Below, in pieces: positions 8,417 through 18,138 of a DNA stretch of 64,000 nt. The position numbers were made by a program, and so were the translations under genes. The notes under the pieces are model-generated. The model had not been told where the DNA came from. It did no database searches and saw nothing but the letters and a program-made list of their open reading frames with translations. The stretch is taken from contig NZ_FOQO01000003.1 of NCBI RefSeq assembly GCF_900113765.1, positions 310,001 to 374,000 on the forward strand, in the 5' to 3' direction. Source of the DNA: Parapedobacter indicus. GTDB taxonomy: Bacteria > Bacteroidota > Bacteroidia > Sphingobacteriales > Sphingobacteriaceae. Position 1 is the first letter of the stretch. Each line of letters opens with the position of its first letter.

Positions 8417-11400
8417 TTATAAACTCAACTCGAGACCTACATTAAACGATTTCATGACAGGATAAGCATCGCTGTTGATGCCCTGGCCCGTTTCCGGATC
8501 CCATCCATCCCATTTCGTAAAAGTGAGTAGGTTTTTACCACTGACACTTAGTCGTAGGTCTTTAAATCCAATTTTGCTTATCAGCGAACTGTTAAACTGA
8601 TAGGCAAGTGAAATATCCTGTACTCTCACAAAACTCCGGGAATAATACGGCTTGGGATTGATTTGCGGCACGGTCCATCCGGTGGCATATTTGCCCGTCG
8701 GGTTGCTCACAGACCACAAGTCATAATTAAAGGTATTCAAATTGGCAAAATTTCCGGTTGATGCGACATTGGCGGGAACATTTTCACCCAGATAGCCATT
8801 TTTCCCGCCCTGAATGGCATTGACGAAAAAGCGGAACGTGAAATTTTTATACGTCAACCCGCTTTGAATGCCAAAGAAGTATGCCGGTTCAGTCTGGCCC
8901 AGGAAGACCCGGTCGTTGTCTGCCGTTATTTTCCCATCGTTGTTTTGATCGACAATGCGATACGTTCCCGGCTGGTAGCCCGTCATGACGTCGTCGTCAA
9001 GCTGCCAGATACCGTCAATCTGGTAATGATAAACGGTACCGATTGATTTTCCGATAAACAGGTTACTGCCGATCAGATCATCTTCCCTGCCGTCGTTGTT
9101 TTTATCTTCACCCAAAAGGCTCATAATTTTGTTGGTATTTTTGGCGAAATTCAAATTCACGTCCCATTTAACATGCTCCGTTCTTACAGGCGTGGTAGAT
9201 AGGCTAACTTCGACTCCCTGGTTTTTAAGTCTGCCAACATTACTTGAAATGACAGAAAACCCGGTAATTTCGGGTATGATCACATTCCATAATAAATCGG
9301 TAGTTTCCGTATTATAGTAATCAATGTTACCGCTAACTCTGTTTTTGAACAAGCTGAAATCCAAGCCAGCATTCACTCCTTTTGTTTTTTCCCAGCTCAA
9401 GTTATCATTCGAAAGTGAGCCCATCGATTGCCCCATGGCGGTACCGGATCCGTCGCCAAACACATACTTGGAGTTATCATCTGTGGTTACGCGGGCAAGT
9501 GAACTATAGCGTGTTGTCATGTTGCCGTTCACCCCGTAAGTTCCCCTTAACCTCAGGTAGTCAAGCTTGGGAATGGATACAAACGACTCATTGGATAACA
9601 CCCAGCTCGCACCTACGGATGGGAATAGGGCGGATTTATTATTTTTAGAAAACCCACTGAATCCGTCTTGCCGTAAGGTAGCAGTGAGCATATACGTATT
9701 CCGGAAGTTATAATTTATCCGTCCCATTTGATACAGAAATGTTTCTTTCCATGCATCCGAATTTATCCGTTGAATTTCTGCCTGCTCCAAGCTGTTATAT
9801 GAAAGGGATATGTTAGACACGTTAGTTCCTTCCGCTAACGTCGATTCAAACTGATTTTTCCGGTAACCTGCAACGAAGGTCGCCGATATACCATGATCGC
9901 CGAATCGATTGTCGTAAGAGAGAATATTGTCAAACGTCATGTCGTACCGTTGCTGATTGCTTTTTGATACCGACCCGGACAGGTCGGCATCATAGGGGCT
10001 GCTGTAATAATAATTTGCCAATAGGAAATCGTTGCCCAGATTCACCCGGTATTCCAAGCCCGGAATCTGAGGAATTTTTACAATTCCGTAGAACGTGCCG
10101 TTGATGCGGGTGTTCAGATCTTTATTATCGGCCGCCGCCGCTATAAATGGGTTAATGATATTGGTCGCTCCCGTGGGGTAGATGATGTATTCCCCATTTT
10201 CGTCCCAAGGTGTTGCAAACGGGCTGGTCAATTTCATGGCACTCATATTGGGATAGATGCCCGAATAGTCGGTAAACGCGCCGAACGTGTTTGCCCCGAT
10301 TGTGAGCCAGTCGGAAATATCCGTGCTCAGGTTGATTCTTACCGTATTTCTTTTGTAGTTATCATTCATCATAAAGCCCTTCTGCTTCGTAAACCCGCCT
10401 GACAAATAATAAGAAGTTTTTTCAGTACCTCCACCTACCGTTAAGGCATGATTGGTGATGTACCCAGGGTTTGTTAATGCGCCCCACCAGTCATAGTCGG
10501 TGCCTGCCTCAATTCCCCTTACGTTCTCCGGAACGAGTTCGGTATTTGAAAAATCCCAATCGGGATTCGGTTGGGTGTAGTCTGGTGCCAGGTAGGCATT
10601 TTGATAGTAGATATCCCGGATGATCTGCTTTTTTTCTTCAGCGTTGCGCAACCGCATATCAGAGGTTGGTGTTTGGGAGGCCAGATTTGTCGAATAACTG
10701 ATTACCGGTTTACCTTTTTTTCCGCTTTTGGTCGTGATCAGCATGACCCCGTTAGCCGCCTGAGCGCCATAAATAGCTTTACTGCTGGCATCTTTTAGTA
10801 TGTTTACCGATTCAATATCTGCAGGATTCAGGTCGCCCATTCTTCCGTTGTAAATGATACCATCCACCACAATCAGTACGGATGTGTTTCCATTGATGGT
10901 ATTTCTCCCCCGGATTTCGATGGCTGGCTCTGCCCCGGCCTGATTGGTTTGTCCGATTTGTAACCCTGGCACCGTCCCCTTCACAGACTGCAAAATATTG
11001 GTATTGGGTGCTTCCCTGAATGCCTCAATATCGGCGGTGACAACCGCGCCCGTGAGGTCAGACCTTCTCATTGTACCGTATCCTACCACCACCACTTCCT
11101 CCAAGCTCTGGTCGCTAGGTTCTAAGGTGACGTTTAAGGCAGCGGTGCTGACCACTAGGTCTTGCGATGCGTAACCGATCATTGTGAAACGGAGTGTTGC
11201 ACCCGTTTGCACAGAAATGCTGTAATTACCGGCTTCATTGGTGCTGGTTGCCGCTTGGCTGCCCACAACGGATACACTGACTCCGGACAACGGCGCTCCA
11301 TCTGTACCGATAACTGTGCCACTTACCGTTTGCTGCATCGGTAAATCTTTCCCTTTTCCTTCGTTAAAACCGAAGGTCCAAAGCGGAACACCTAGTACAA

Positions 11401-11431
11401 TCATCATCGAGAATCGTATTAGTTTTCTCAT
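8417..11431 (-). CDS. SusC/RagA family TonB-dependent transporter (PUL1)
   Basis: Outer-membrane beta-barrel importer energised by TonB-ExbBD. Start at ATG 11431 (1004 aa); the codon two upstream is TTG and less likely. Order: signal peptide (1-23), carboxypeptidase-regulatory-like domain (about 35-108: VSGTVIGTDGAPLSGVSVSV), TonB box EEVVVVGYGT (111-120), plug domain (RGRNTINGNTSVLIVVDGII, SSKAIYGAQAANGVMLITTK), then a long barrel ending in FNVGLELSL, a typical C-terminal strand. No STN domain, so no FecR-type signalling is expected. Its promoter must lie in the long gap 11432-12428. Divergent from the PUL2 susC, with which it may share regulation. Confidence 0.96.
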   Translation of the reverse strand: MRKLIRFSMMIVLGVPLWTFGFNEGKGKDLPMQQTVSGTVIGTDGAPLSGVSVSVVGSQAATSTNEAGNYSISVQTGATLRFTMIGYASQDLVVSTAALNVTLEPSDQSLEEVVVVGYGTMRRSDLTGAVVTADIEAFREAPNTNILQSVKGTVPGLQIGQTNQAGAEPAIEIRGRNTINGNTSVLIVVDGIIYNGRMGDLNPADIESVNILKDASSKAIYGAQAANGVMLITTKSGKKGKPVISYSTNLASQTPTSDMRLRNAEEKKQIIRDIYYQNAYLAPDYTQPNPDWDFSNTELVPENVRGIEAGTDYDWWGALTNPGYITNHALTVGGGTEKTSYYLSGGFTKQKGFMMNDNYKRNTVRINLSTDISDWLTIGANTFGAFTDYSGIYPNMSAMKLTSPFATPWDENGEYIIYPTGATNIINPFIAAAADNKDLNTRINGTFYGIVKIPQIPGLEYRVNLGNDFLLANYYYSSPYDADLSGSVSKSNQQRYDMTFDNILSYDNRFGDHGISATFVAGYRKNQFESTLAEGTNVSNISLSYNSLEQAEIQRINSDAWKETFLYQMGRINYNFRNTYMLTATLRQDGFSGFSKNNKSALFPSVGASWVLSNESFVSIPKLDYLRLRGTYGVNGNMTTRYSSLARVTTDDNSKYVFGDGSGTAMGQSMGSLSNDNLSWEKTKGVNAGLDFSLFKNRVSGNIDYYNTETTDLLWNVIIPEITGFSVISSNVGRLKNQGVEVSLSTTPVRTEHVKWDVNLNFAKNTNKIMSLLGEDKNNDGREDDLIGSNLFIGKSIGTVYHYQIDGIWQLDDDVMTGYQPGTYRIVDQNNDGKITADNDRVFLGQTEPAYFFGIQSGLTYKNFTFRFFVNAIQGGKNGYLGENVPANVASTGNFANLNTFNYDLWSVSNPTGKYATGWTVPQINPKPYYSRSFVRVQDISLAYQFNSSLISKIGFKDLRLSVSGKNLLTFTKWDGWDPETGQGINSDAYPVMKSFNVGLELSL

Positions 11432-11891
11432 TTTCAACGTGTTTAATTAATTAGTTAATGAATGCTATTTATAATCTGGTTAAAAAAACTATTCACAAAT
11501 ATGCTGCTCATGACGCCCTGACCTGCCTCTCGGACTTCCATGAAATTAAATCACCTGCCCCGCGCGTGTATAAGCTGCCGAACACCACCATTCTCTCCAA
11601 GAAGTATATTCGTACGGTTCTTTCATAATTTAGAGGTTATCCCACAATAACGGAGCAAGTATAGGAATATTCTTTAATAGATTGCATGTTTTTGCATTTT
11701 TAATTTTTAAAACCACAACAAAACGCCACACACAATCACCAATAATGCACATAAAACGCATAAACTGAAATAAAATTCGGAAGAAAACATGCAATACCGC
11801 ATTAATACGCAAAACTATTACCCCGACTCCTTACCGTCATAACTTGAAGCAAGTTTTTTAATCCAACTACAACGTTTTCGTAAAATTTGCT

Positions 11892-11907
11892 GCGTAAACG
11901 ATTGCGC
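11892..11907. promoter_or_regulatory. LacI-type operator-like palindrome, copy 1
   Basis: GCGTAAACGATTGCGC, an imperfect palindrome (12 of 16 positions symmetric) with the central AAnCGnTT arrangement usual for LacI/CcpA-family operators. It lies between the divergent PUL1 and PUL2 transporter genes. It matches 14 of 16 bases with the copy at 21960-21975 inside PUL2. No LacI-family gene is in the window. Confidence 0.5.
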
Positions 11908-12316
11908 TCTTGCAATATTTTTTTTAGAATTGTCCTAACTAATATAAACAAACACCCATTATGATCGAAAAAGCAATGCCCAGGATGATGTATTTAAAAG
12001 ATTATTGAATTACATCGCCGACATCTCTCACAATTTTTAATGACAGAAATTTGTCCATTTGTCATTTAAAGCCCTTTTAAGATTCAATTTATTGAAATTA
12101 ACATGCTATATAATGAAAACGATTGTCTTACTTCCTCCTTGATACTTGAAGTCATTACTCTCTAAGTACAAATAGATTTCGTTTACGATAACCGAATTAT
12201 GAAAAAAACCTACTATAAACAACTATTTCCTTCGGGTATGGCAGTACCAAACTCCCAAGAAACTTGATTGGTAACGGTTCATTGTGGCTAGCAGTAATGG
12301 CCCGGATAAAAAGGTG

Positions 12317-12337
12317 TCAGCTGCCGTCGCCAGCTGA
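12317..12337 (+). other. Short hairpin in the PUL2 leader
   Basis: TCAGCTG (12317-12323) and CAGCTGA (12331-12337) are perfect reverse complements with a 7-nt loop, about 90 bp before the PUL2 susC start. No T-run follows, so it is not a standard terminator. It could be a leader structure or an operator. Confidence 0.35.
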
Positions 12338-12428
12338 ATGGAGAAAAATCGACTGACTCCGTGTTTATCGGCTTTTCCCTATACCAAAAGAATGAATTGA
12401 TTAATTAATATTTTTTAAAACTTATACT

Positions 12429-15400
12429 ATGGATAAGCACTCTAAGGAGAGGAGACCATACCTCAATAACGGAAGACATGTGCTGGCAATAAAAAAATGT
12501 AGTCGGTGCTTGCTACTCTTTTACCTGTCTTTTTCCTTGGTTTCAAAAGCATATTCGTCAGAATATGGGATTCCTAACGCATCTACAAGGAACACCGGTA
12601 GCCCTACTACACCCGGAAGTACACAAGCACAACAAAAATCAATAACCGGTACAATTGTCGATAATCAGGGAATACCGATTACCGGCGCCAGTATTGTGGA
12701 AGTAGGAACCAACAATGGTACAAAAACCGACGCGGAAGGTCGGTTTTCCATGCAAGTTGGGGCGAACGCCTCCTTAAAGATTTCCTATCTAGGTTACTTA
12801 GAGCAGGAAATCAGTGTTGACGGACAAACGACCCTCAACATCACCCTGCTAGAAGATAACCAAGCGCTGGAAGAAGTCGTCGTAGTCGGATACGGAACAC
12901 AAAAAAAAGTGAATTTAACGGGCTCCGTAGCCGCGATTAAAGTTGACGAAAAAATCACGAGCCGGTCATTGTCGAATGTTTCCTCCGGATTGCAAGGTTT
13001 GTTGCCTGGCTTACAAGTGGCACAAACCACCAGTATGGCCGGAAAGAACGGCGCTTCGCTGATGATCCGCGGGTTGGGTACGGTCAATAATGCCTCGCCG
13101 TTGGTGGTGGTAGACGGGATGCCGGATGTGGACATCAACCGGATCAACTTTGCGGACATCGAAAGCGTCTCCGTACTGAAAGACGCGGCTTCTGCATCCA
13201 TCTATGGTTCACGCGCAGCAAACGGGGTAATTTTGATCACCACAAAAACGGGGAAAGGCGCAGACCGGACCGCGATCAACTTTAATTCTTCCTTTGCATT
13301 GGAACGGCCTACGCGTGGTTATGATTTTATGGCCGATTATCCGCGCGCATTGACGATTCATCAATACCGTGCAGCATCTGGTACACTAAGAGATCAGTAT
13401 AACTTTAAGGACGGCACCATTGACCAGTGGGCGGCTTTGGGTATGATCGATCCCTTGCGTTATCCGAATACCGATTGGTTTGATGCGTTCATGCGGGATG
13501 GTGCGTTGCAAAATTATAACCTCTCGGCATCGGGCGGTGGAGAAAAGTCGAATTTCTACCTTTCAATCGGCGCGATTGACAATCAAGGAGTTCAGATGAA
13601 AAACGACTATTCCCGCTATAACACGCGTTTTAACTATGACTACGATATTTCTAAGTTATTTACCGTGGGAGCTCGTTTCGACGGAAACTGGTCTGAGTTT
13701 ACGTACAGTGGTTATGCCGACGGGATAACGAATAACGACACCGATGATTCAGGTGGGGGTGATATGCAATATGCGATTGCGGGGGTATTACCCTATGATC
13801 CGGTTTCAGGGCGTTATGGGGGTGCGATGGCGTATGGAGAAGATATTCAAGCATATAATCCCTATGCTTATTTTGACTCAAGAAACCCCAGCCAGACTGA
13901 ACAGCAGGCAAATACGAGCATCTATGTTGATTTTAAACCGTTTAAAGGGTTCACAGCTCATGTGGACTATGCGTTGAGTTATCGAAACTATTTTCAGAAG
14001 CGGGCCGATATGCCTACGGGCGCTGCCTATAATTTCCAAACAGATTCGGACTTAGGACGGAACTACGTGGCGGAGAATGCCTCAGTAAGCGATAACAATA
14101 CCACGGCTTATAAAACACAATTGAATGGAAGGTTAAATTATCAAACCACGATTGCCGATCACCACAACATCAACGCCCTCTTCGTTTATAGCGAAGAATA
14201 CTGGCACACGCGCTCTACCAATGCATCCCGAAATGACCGCTTGCACCCCACCATCACTGAATTAAATGGAGCACTCACCAATGTGATTAGTAATGGCGGT
14301 AATTCGGCATCGGAGGGCCTCCGTTCCTATATTGGGCGACTCAATTACGATGCGTTTGACAAATACCTGTTCGAGTTCAACTTCCGGGTCGACGGCTCCT
14401 CGAAATTCACCGAAGAAAGCCAGTTTGGATTCTTCCCTTCTGTGGCAGTCGGATGGCGGTTTACGGAAGAGGGTTTCCTTGCCCCTGTCTTTAACTCATG
14501 GCTATCGAACGGTAAAATCCGGGCGTCCTATGGAAGTACCGGGAATAATTCGGGAGTCGACAGGTTCGAGCAACTAGAAACGTTAACAGCCATGAACTAC
14601 ATGTCAGATGACGTTGTGAAAGGGTTCGTGAACCGGAAAATGATCAATCGGACACTCTCTTGGGAGGAGTCAAGGGTGTTTAACCTCGGATTGGATATGG
14701 GCTTTGTCAACAACCGATTGACCACCGAAATAGACTATTACGATCGGCTAACGAGCGGAATGAATCGTCCTTCTGAAATGTCTATCCTGCTAACTGGTGC
14801 CTACGAGGCTCCTCGTAGAAACATTGGTAACATGCGAAATCGGGGGGTAGAACTGAACCTCACTTGGCAGGATCGGGTTGGAGCGGTTGATTATTCGGTC
14901 AATCTGAATGGCGCATACAACCGCACGAATCTCGAATCATGGAATGAATTCCTCAATAGGGGATGGATATTTATCGATATGCCGTATCACTTCTTGTATA
15001 CCTACCAAGATGCGGGCATCGCCCAAACGTGGGAAGATGTTTATAGTTATACCCCCCAAGGTATTGCACCGGGAGATGTAATCCGCGAGGATTTGAATGG
15101 TGACGGTATCATTGACGGTAAAGATCGAAAAGCCTATAGCAATACACAACGGGATCGGCCGACCACCACATTCGGGATGACGTTAACCGCTGCTTGGAAG
15201 GGCCTTGATTTCTCCGCCCTCTTTAACGGCGCAACCGGGCGCAAAGACTACTGGATTACCGATTTTAATAACACGAGTATGGGCGATCGGCGTTACGCGT
15301 CTACGTGGGATCATTGGACCAAACCGTGGTCGTTGGAAAACCGGAACACAGACTGGCCTCGGTTAGGAACCAGCACGAATCGTTCTGATAATTCCTTTTA

Positions 15401-15629
15401 TTTATATGACATGTCGTATCTACGTCTTAAGAATTTACAGCTGGGATACAACATACCAACCAAGTTCCTGTCTAAGATACATGTCGCGAACGTGAGGTTC
15501 TACCTGTCGGCAGAGAATGTGTTTACGCTCACCGCGTATCCGGGACTTGACCCTGAAAAACAAAGAAGCGGGAGAGATTTATATCCGATTAATCGATCCT
15601 ATTCTGTGGGTGTTAATATTGGCTTATAA
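12429..15629 (+). CDS. SusC/RagA family TonB-dependent transporter (PUL2)
   Basis: 1066-aa outer-membrane importer for products of the uronic-acid glycan locus. From ATG 12429 it has a long polar leader, then a hydrophobic signal (CLLLFYLSFSLVSKAYS, 27-43). A carboxypeptidase-regulatory-like domain follows (about 70-145: ITGTIVDNQGIPITGASIV), then TonB box EEVVVVGYGTQKK (148-160). The plug has MIRGLGTVNNASPLVVVDGM and SASIYGSRAANGVILITTKT, and the barrel ends in YSVGVNIGL. There is no STN domain. It is followed by susD after 44 bp. The start is uncertain: the 26-residue polar stretch before the hydrophobic core is unusual, and no better internal ATG precedes the core. Confidence 0.95.
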   Translation: MDKHSKERRPYLNNGRHVLAIKKCSRCLLLFYLSFSLVSKAYSSEYGIPNASTRNTGSPTTPGSTQAQQKSITGTIVDNQGIPITGASIVEVGTNNGTKTDAEGRFSMQVGANASLKISYLGYLEQEISVDGQTTLNITLLEDNQALEEVVVVGYGTQKKVNLTGSVAAIKVDEKITSRSLSNVSSGLQGLLPGLQVAQTTSMAGKNGASLMIRGLGTVNNASPLVVVDGMPDVDINRINFADIESVSVLKDAASASIYGSRAANGVILITTKTGKGADRTAINFNSSFALERPTRGYDFMADYPRALTIHQYRAASGTLRDQYNFKDGTIDQWAALGMIDPLRYPNTDWFDAFMRDGALQNYNLSASGGGEKSNFYLSIGAIDNQGVQMKNDYSRYNTRFNYDYDISKLFTVGARFDGNWSEFTYSGYADGITNNDTDDSGGGDMQYAIAGVLPYDPVSGRYGGAMAYGEDIQAYNPYAYFDSRNPSQTEQQANTSIYVDFKPFKGFTAHVDYALSYRNYFQKRADMPTGAAYNFQTDSDLGRNYVAENASVSDNNTTAYKTQLNGRLNYQTTIADHHNINALFVYSEEYWHTRSTNASRNDRLHPTITELNGALTNVISNGGNSASEGLRSYIGRLNYDAFDKYLFEFNFRVDGSSKFTEESQFGFFPSVAVGWRFTEEGFLAPVFNSWLSNGKIRASYGSTGNNSGVDRFEQLETLTAMNYMSDDVVKGFVNRKMINRTLSWEESRVFNLGLDMGFVNNRLTTEIDYYDRLTSGMNRPSEMSILLTGAYEAPRRNIGNMRNRGVELNLTWQDRVGAVDYSVNLNGAYNRTNLESWNEFLNRGWIFIDMPYHFLYTYQDAGIAQTWEDVYSYTPQGIAPGDVIREDLNGDGIIDGKDRKAYSNTQRDRPTTTFGMTLTAAWKGLDFSALFNGATGRKDYWITDFNNTSMGDRRYASTWDHWTKPWSLENRNTDWPRLGTSTNRSDNSFYLYDMSYLRLKNLQLGYNIPTKFLSKIHVANVRFYLSAENVFTLTAYPGLDPEKQRSGRDLYPINRSYSVGVNIGL

Positions 15630-15673
15630 ATTAAGTGTGTCAACAGAAGTAGCATTGTAAAAACACAAATGAC

Positions 15674-17566
15674 ATGAAACGAATAAAAGATATATACCGC
15701 CGGTTCTTTCTTTGCACGTTGGGATGTGTGATGTTAATCTCTTCCTGCAAGGACAACCTCATGGAACAAGTTCCGGCCGGTGAGTTGGCCTCCATTTTAT
15801 ATTGGAAGACCGAAGCGGATGCCGAATACGCCCTAAATGGGGCCTATAGCGCTGCCAGACGAATTTTCTCCAGAGATTACATGTTTGATGGTTTGGGCGA
15901 CTACCTTCGCTATCGAAGCAGGGCAACGGCGTCCCAATCAACCGGCGATCGCGCCATTGCTTACCGTAACGGCGAGTATGCCGATCCTTCCGGATCATAT
16001 GGCGATTCCTATGATAATTACTTTCAGTATTCGTATGCTGCTGTAAACCATGTAAATTATGTGATTCAGAACGTGGAAAACATGCTCAATAGCGGGGCAA
16101 ATGAATCGTCGCGTGCGAAACTCGAATCCATTATTGGGGAAGCGCGTATGCTACGCGGCATGATCTATTTTCGGTTGATCTCAATGTGGGGGGACGTCCC
16201 CTATATTGACAAAATCGTCGAAAGCAACGATGAAATAGCGAACATACCGCGCACATCGATTACAACCATAAAAGACGCCATCTTGGCCGACTTCACCTAC
16301 GCTTGGGAGAAATTGCCTGAGCAGCCTGCGGCGTTGGGACGATTCACCAAATGGGGCGCCCTTGCTTTCCGTGGAAAGTTCCATCTGTACTGGGCATGCT
16401 GGAACCGCACCTCTTGGCCTTGGAGCACACCCGTATCGCCGACCGGTGGCTGGCCGGAACTCGATACCTTTACGCCCAATTCGGCCGAGTCAGTGGCGTC
16501 CTATGAAGCCGCCGCAACTGACCTGAAGAAAGTCATTCAAGAATCGGGTATTACACTATTCCGCAATGGCGATCCCGGAGAATGGGGAGAGATGGGCGAT
16601 AGTGAGGTCTTGCCGAACTACTACTATTTATTTATCCCGACGGCCAACAACGATCCTGAATTGATGGTGGGTTTCACCCACGGGGGCACCGGAACCGGCC
16701 AAGGCGAAGAGTTGATGCGCGATTTCGGCACACGGGCAACAGAAGGTGCGCAAGGATGGGGACAACCGCGCTACGAATTGGCGGCTCGGTATCAGTCGAC
16801 CCTCACGGGCGATTTTGTTGCACCATTGACCCCAGTAGATCCGACCGAACCGGACGCACGTACCCGCGAAAACTCCACCTTGAACCCCGAATCGTACCGA
16901 AACCGGGACTACCGAATGAAATCGACCTTATTGTGGGATGGAGAAACCATGACAACCATGCGGAATCTTGCGTTTGATGAAGTGCGTAAGTATCAGTACA
17001 AAACCCTAACCGGTACTGTCGACGGCTTCGGAGCGATCAATGCCGATGCCGACCAGACGGGATACATCATGCGTAAATTTGTACGCAACTATGCAGGTCA
17101 AGGACGCTCCGATGGGGATTATTACATTCCGGTAATGCGGCTGGCAGATGTGTTCCTACTCTATGCCGAAGCGGCCAATGAAGCGTATGGCCCGATGGGA
17201 GATGGAGGATTGGCGCTGGACGTGGTCAATAAAGTACGCCACCGGGGTAACCTACCCGCGCTAAACCCTGACAAATACAGCAGTAAAGAAACCTTCTTTT
17301 ATGCAATCGAACAAGAACGGATTGTTGAACTATTCGCGGAAGGACACCGGCTGTTCGACCTTCGTCGCTGGCGGTCGATTGAACGGACCTTCTTACCTCC
17401 GCAAACGTCACCGGGCTTTCGGATGTATGATACACATGGAGGGTTGAGAAATACCTATTTCAACAACACCTCGCTTTTATCTTACCAACGGATGTATATA
17501 TTCCGCATTCCGCCTTCTGAAAGAAACCGGAACCCGAACTTAACACAAAATGTTCCGTGGTTATAA
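15674..17566 (+). CDS. SusD/RagB family outer-membrane lipoprotein (PUL2)
   Basis: 630 aa. Signal peptide with lipobox LISSC (Cys25), then the SusD N-terminal helix ILYWKTEADAEYALNGAYSA, GEARMLRGMIYFRLISMWGD and VPYIDKIV in the TPR region. DVFLLYAEAANEAYGP and ERIVELFAEGHRLFDLRRWR follow, and it ends MYIFRIPPSERNRNPNLTQN near the C-terminus. It acts at the cell surface as glycan-binding partner of the preceding SusC. It sits at the head of a run of genes with very short gaps, so probably one operon through 27321. Confident family call; the ligand is inferred to be a uronate-containing polysaccharide from the neighbouring lyases. Confidence 0.95.
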   Translation: MKRIKDIYRRFFLCTLGCVMLISSCKDNLMEQVPAGELASILYWKTEADAEYALNGAYSAARRIFSRDYMFDGLGDYLRYRSRATASQSTGDRAIAYRNGEYADPSGSYGDSYDNYFQYSYAAVNHVNYVIQNVENMLNSGANESSRAKLESIIGEARMLRGMIYFRLISMWGDVPYIDKIVESNDEIANIPRTSITTIKDAILADFTYAWEKLPEQPAALGRFTKWGALAFRGKFHLYWACWNRTSWPWSTPVSPTGGWPELDTFTPNSAESVASYEAAATDLKKVIQESGITLFRNGDPGEWGEMGDSEVLPNYYYLFIPTANNDPELMVGFTHGGTGTGQGEELMRDFGTRATEGAQGWGQPRYELAARYQSTLTGDFVAPLTPVDPTEPDARTRENSTLNPESYRNRDYRMKSTLLWDGETMTTMRNLAFDEVRKYQYKTLTGTVDGFGAINADADQTGYIMRKFVRNYAGQGRSDGDYYIPVMRLADVFLLYAEAANEAYGPMGDGGLALDVVNKVRHRGNLPALNPDKYSSKETFFYAIEQERIVELFAEGHRLFDLRRWRSIERTFLPPQTSPGFRMYDTHGGLRNTYFNNTSLLSYQRMYIFRIPPSERNRNPNLTQNVPWL

Positions 17567-17593
17567 TTGATCCTTATTTTAAAAACTTTCAAC

Positions 17594-18112
17594 ATGAAAA
17601 CAATCATAAATAGATTCATCCTATCTTCTTTGCTCCTCTTGGGTGTGGCGGCTTGCAGCAAGGACCTTCCGGTAGATGAGGATGGCCTGCTCATCACCAC
17701 CAGACAAGAATGTTACGTGAGTAATTTTGAGTTGCTAGGTACCGATCAACAAACCATTCGTGTGGGGAATTCCTATATTGATACCGTAGCGCAAGTGGCC
17801 ATTGCGTATGTTCGATTCGGTGCTGATCTAACCAAACTTTGGCCACAGGTTTCGTTGGTTGAAGATGCGAAACTGTCGCCAAAAATCCCAACCTATGATG
17901 CTTGGATGGATTTTTCCGGCTCAAAAATGTCCGTAGACTTTATCGAAGAAGATTGGGTAGGTGGAAATGCAACTGATCAGTTAAGCGAACGAATTGTTGG
18001 CAACCCTTCGGCTTTTCCCGCAACGGCGAAAAAATACACGGTCGTATCGGGAGATAGGAACATTCGAAAAGAATACACTTTTCTGATCGTCGAACGACCC
18101 TTACAACAATAA
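17594..18112 (+). CDS. Small surface lipoprotein, possible glycan-binding (PUL2)
   Basis: 172 aa from ATG 17594. It has signal peptide MKTIINRFILSSLLLLGVAA followed by Cys21 (lipobox GVAAC), then a beta-rich domain with ECYVSNFELLGTDQQTIRVG, YVRFGADLTKLWPQVSLVED, AWMDFSGS and a final KEYTFLIVERPLQQ. It resembles the DUF5018/DUF1735-type immunoglobulin-like modules that follow SusD in Bacteroidota PULs, but I cannot assign the exact family. In such positions these proteins usually act as SusE/SusF-like surface glycan-binding proteins. Its stop overlaps the region just before the next lipoprotein gene. Existence as a gene is secure; function is inferred from position. Confidence 0.8.
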   Translation: MKTIINRFILSSLLLLGVAACSKDLPVDEDGLLITTRQECYVSNFELLGTDQQTIRVGNSYIDTVAQVAIAYVRFGADLTKLWPQVSLVEDAKLSPKIPTYDAWMDFSGSKMSVDFIEEDWVGGNATDQLSERIVGNPSAFPATAKKYTVVSGDRNIRKEYTFLIVERPLQQ

Positions 18113-18138
18113 TGTGTAAAACAAAAATATACAGTCAG

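Larger units (their letters stand above)
11432..12428. other. Divergent intergenic region between PUL1 and PUL2 (997 bp)
   Basis: AT-rich stretch without a convincing protein gene. It contains a TAGTTTTG element on the minus strand (11810-11817, a weak candidate for PUL1), a LacI-type palindrome at 11892-11907, and a further AAACGATTG half-match at 12117-12125. TGACA/TGTCA arms at 12041-12064 and a hairpin at 12317-12337 are also present. A 22-codon ORF (12199-12267, MKKTYYKQLFPSGMAVPNSQ plus two residues) starts with a plausible ATG but cannot be supported as a gene from sequence alone. No good paired -33/-7 promoter could be assigned to PUL2. The length suggests a long leader or regulatory RNA, which is speculation. 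Confidence 0.5.
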
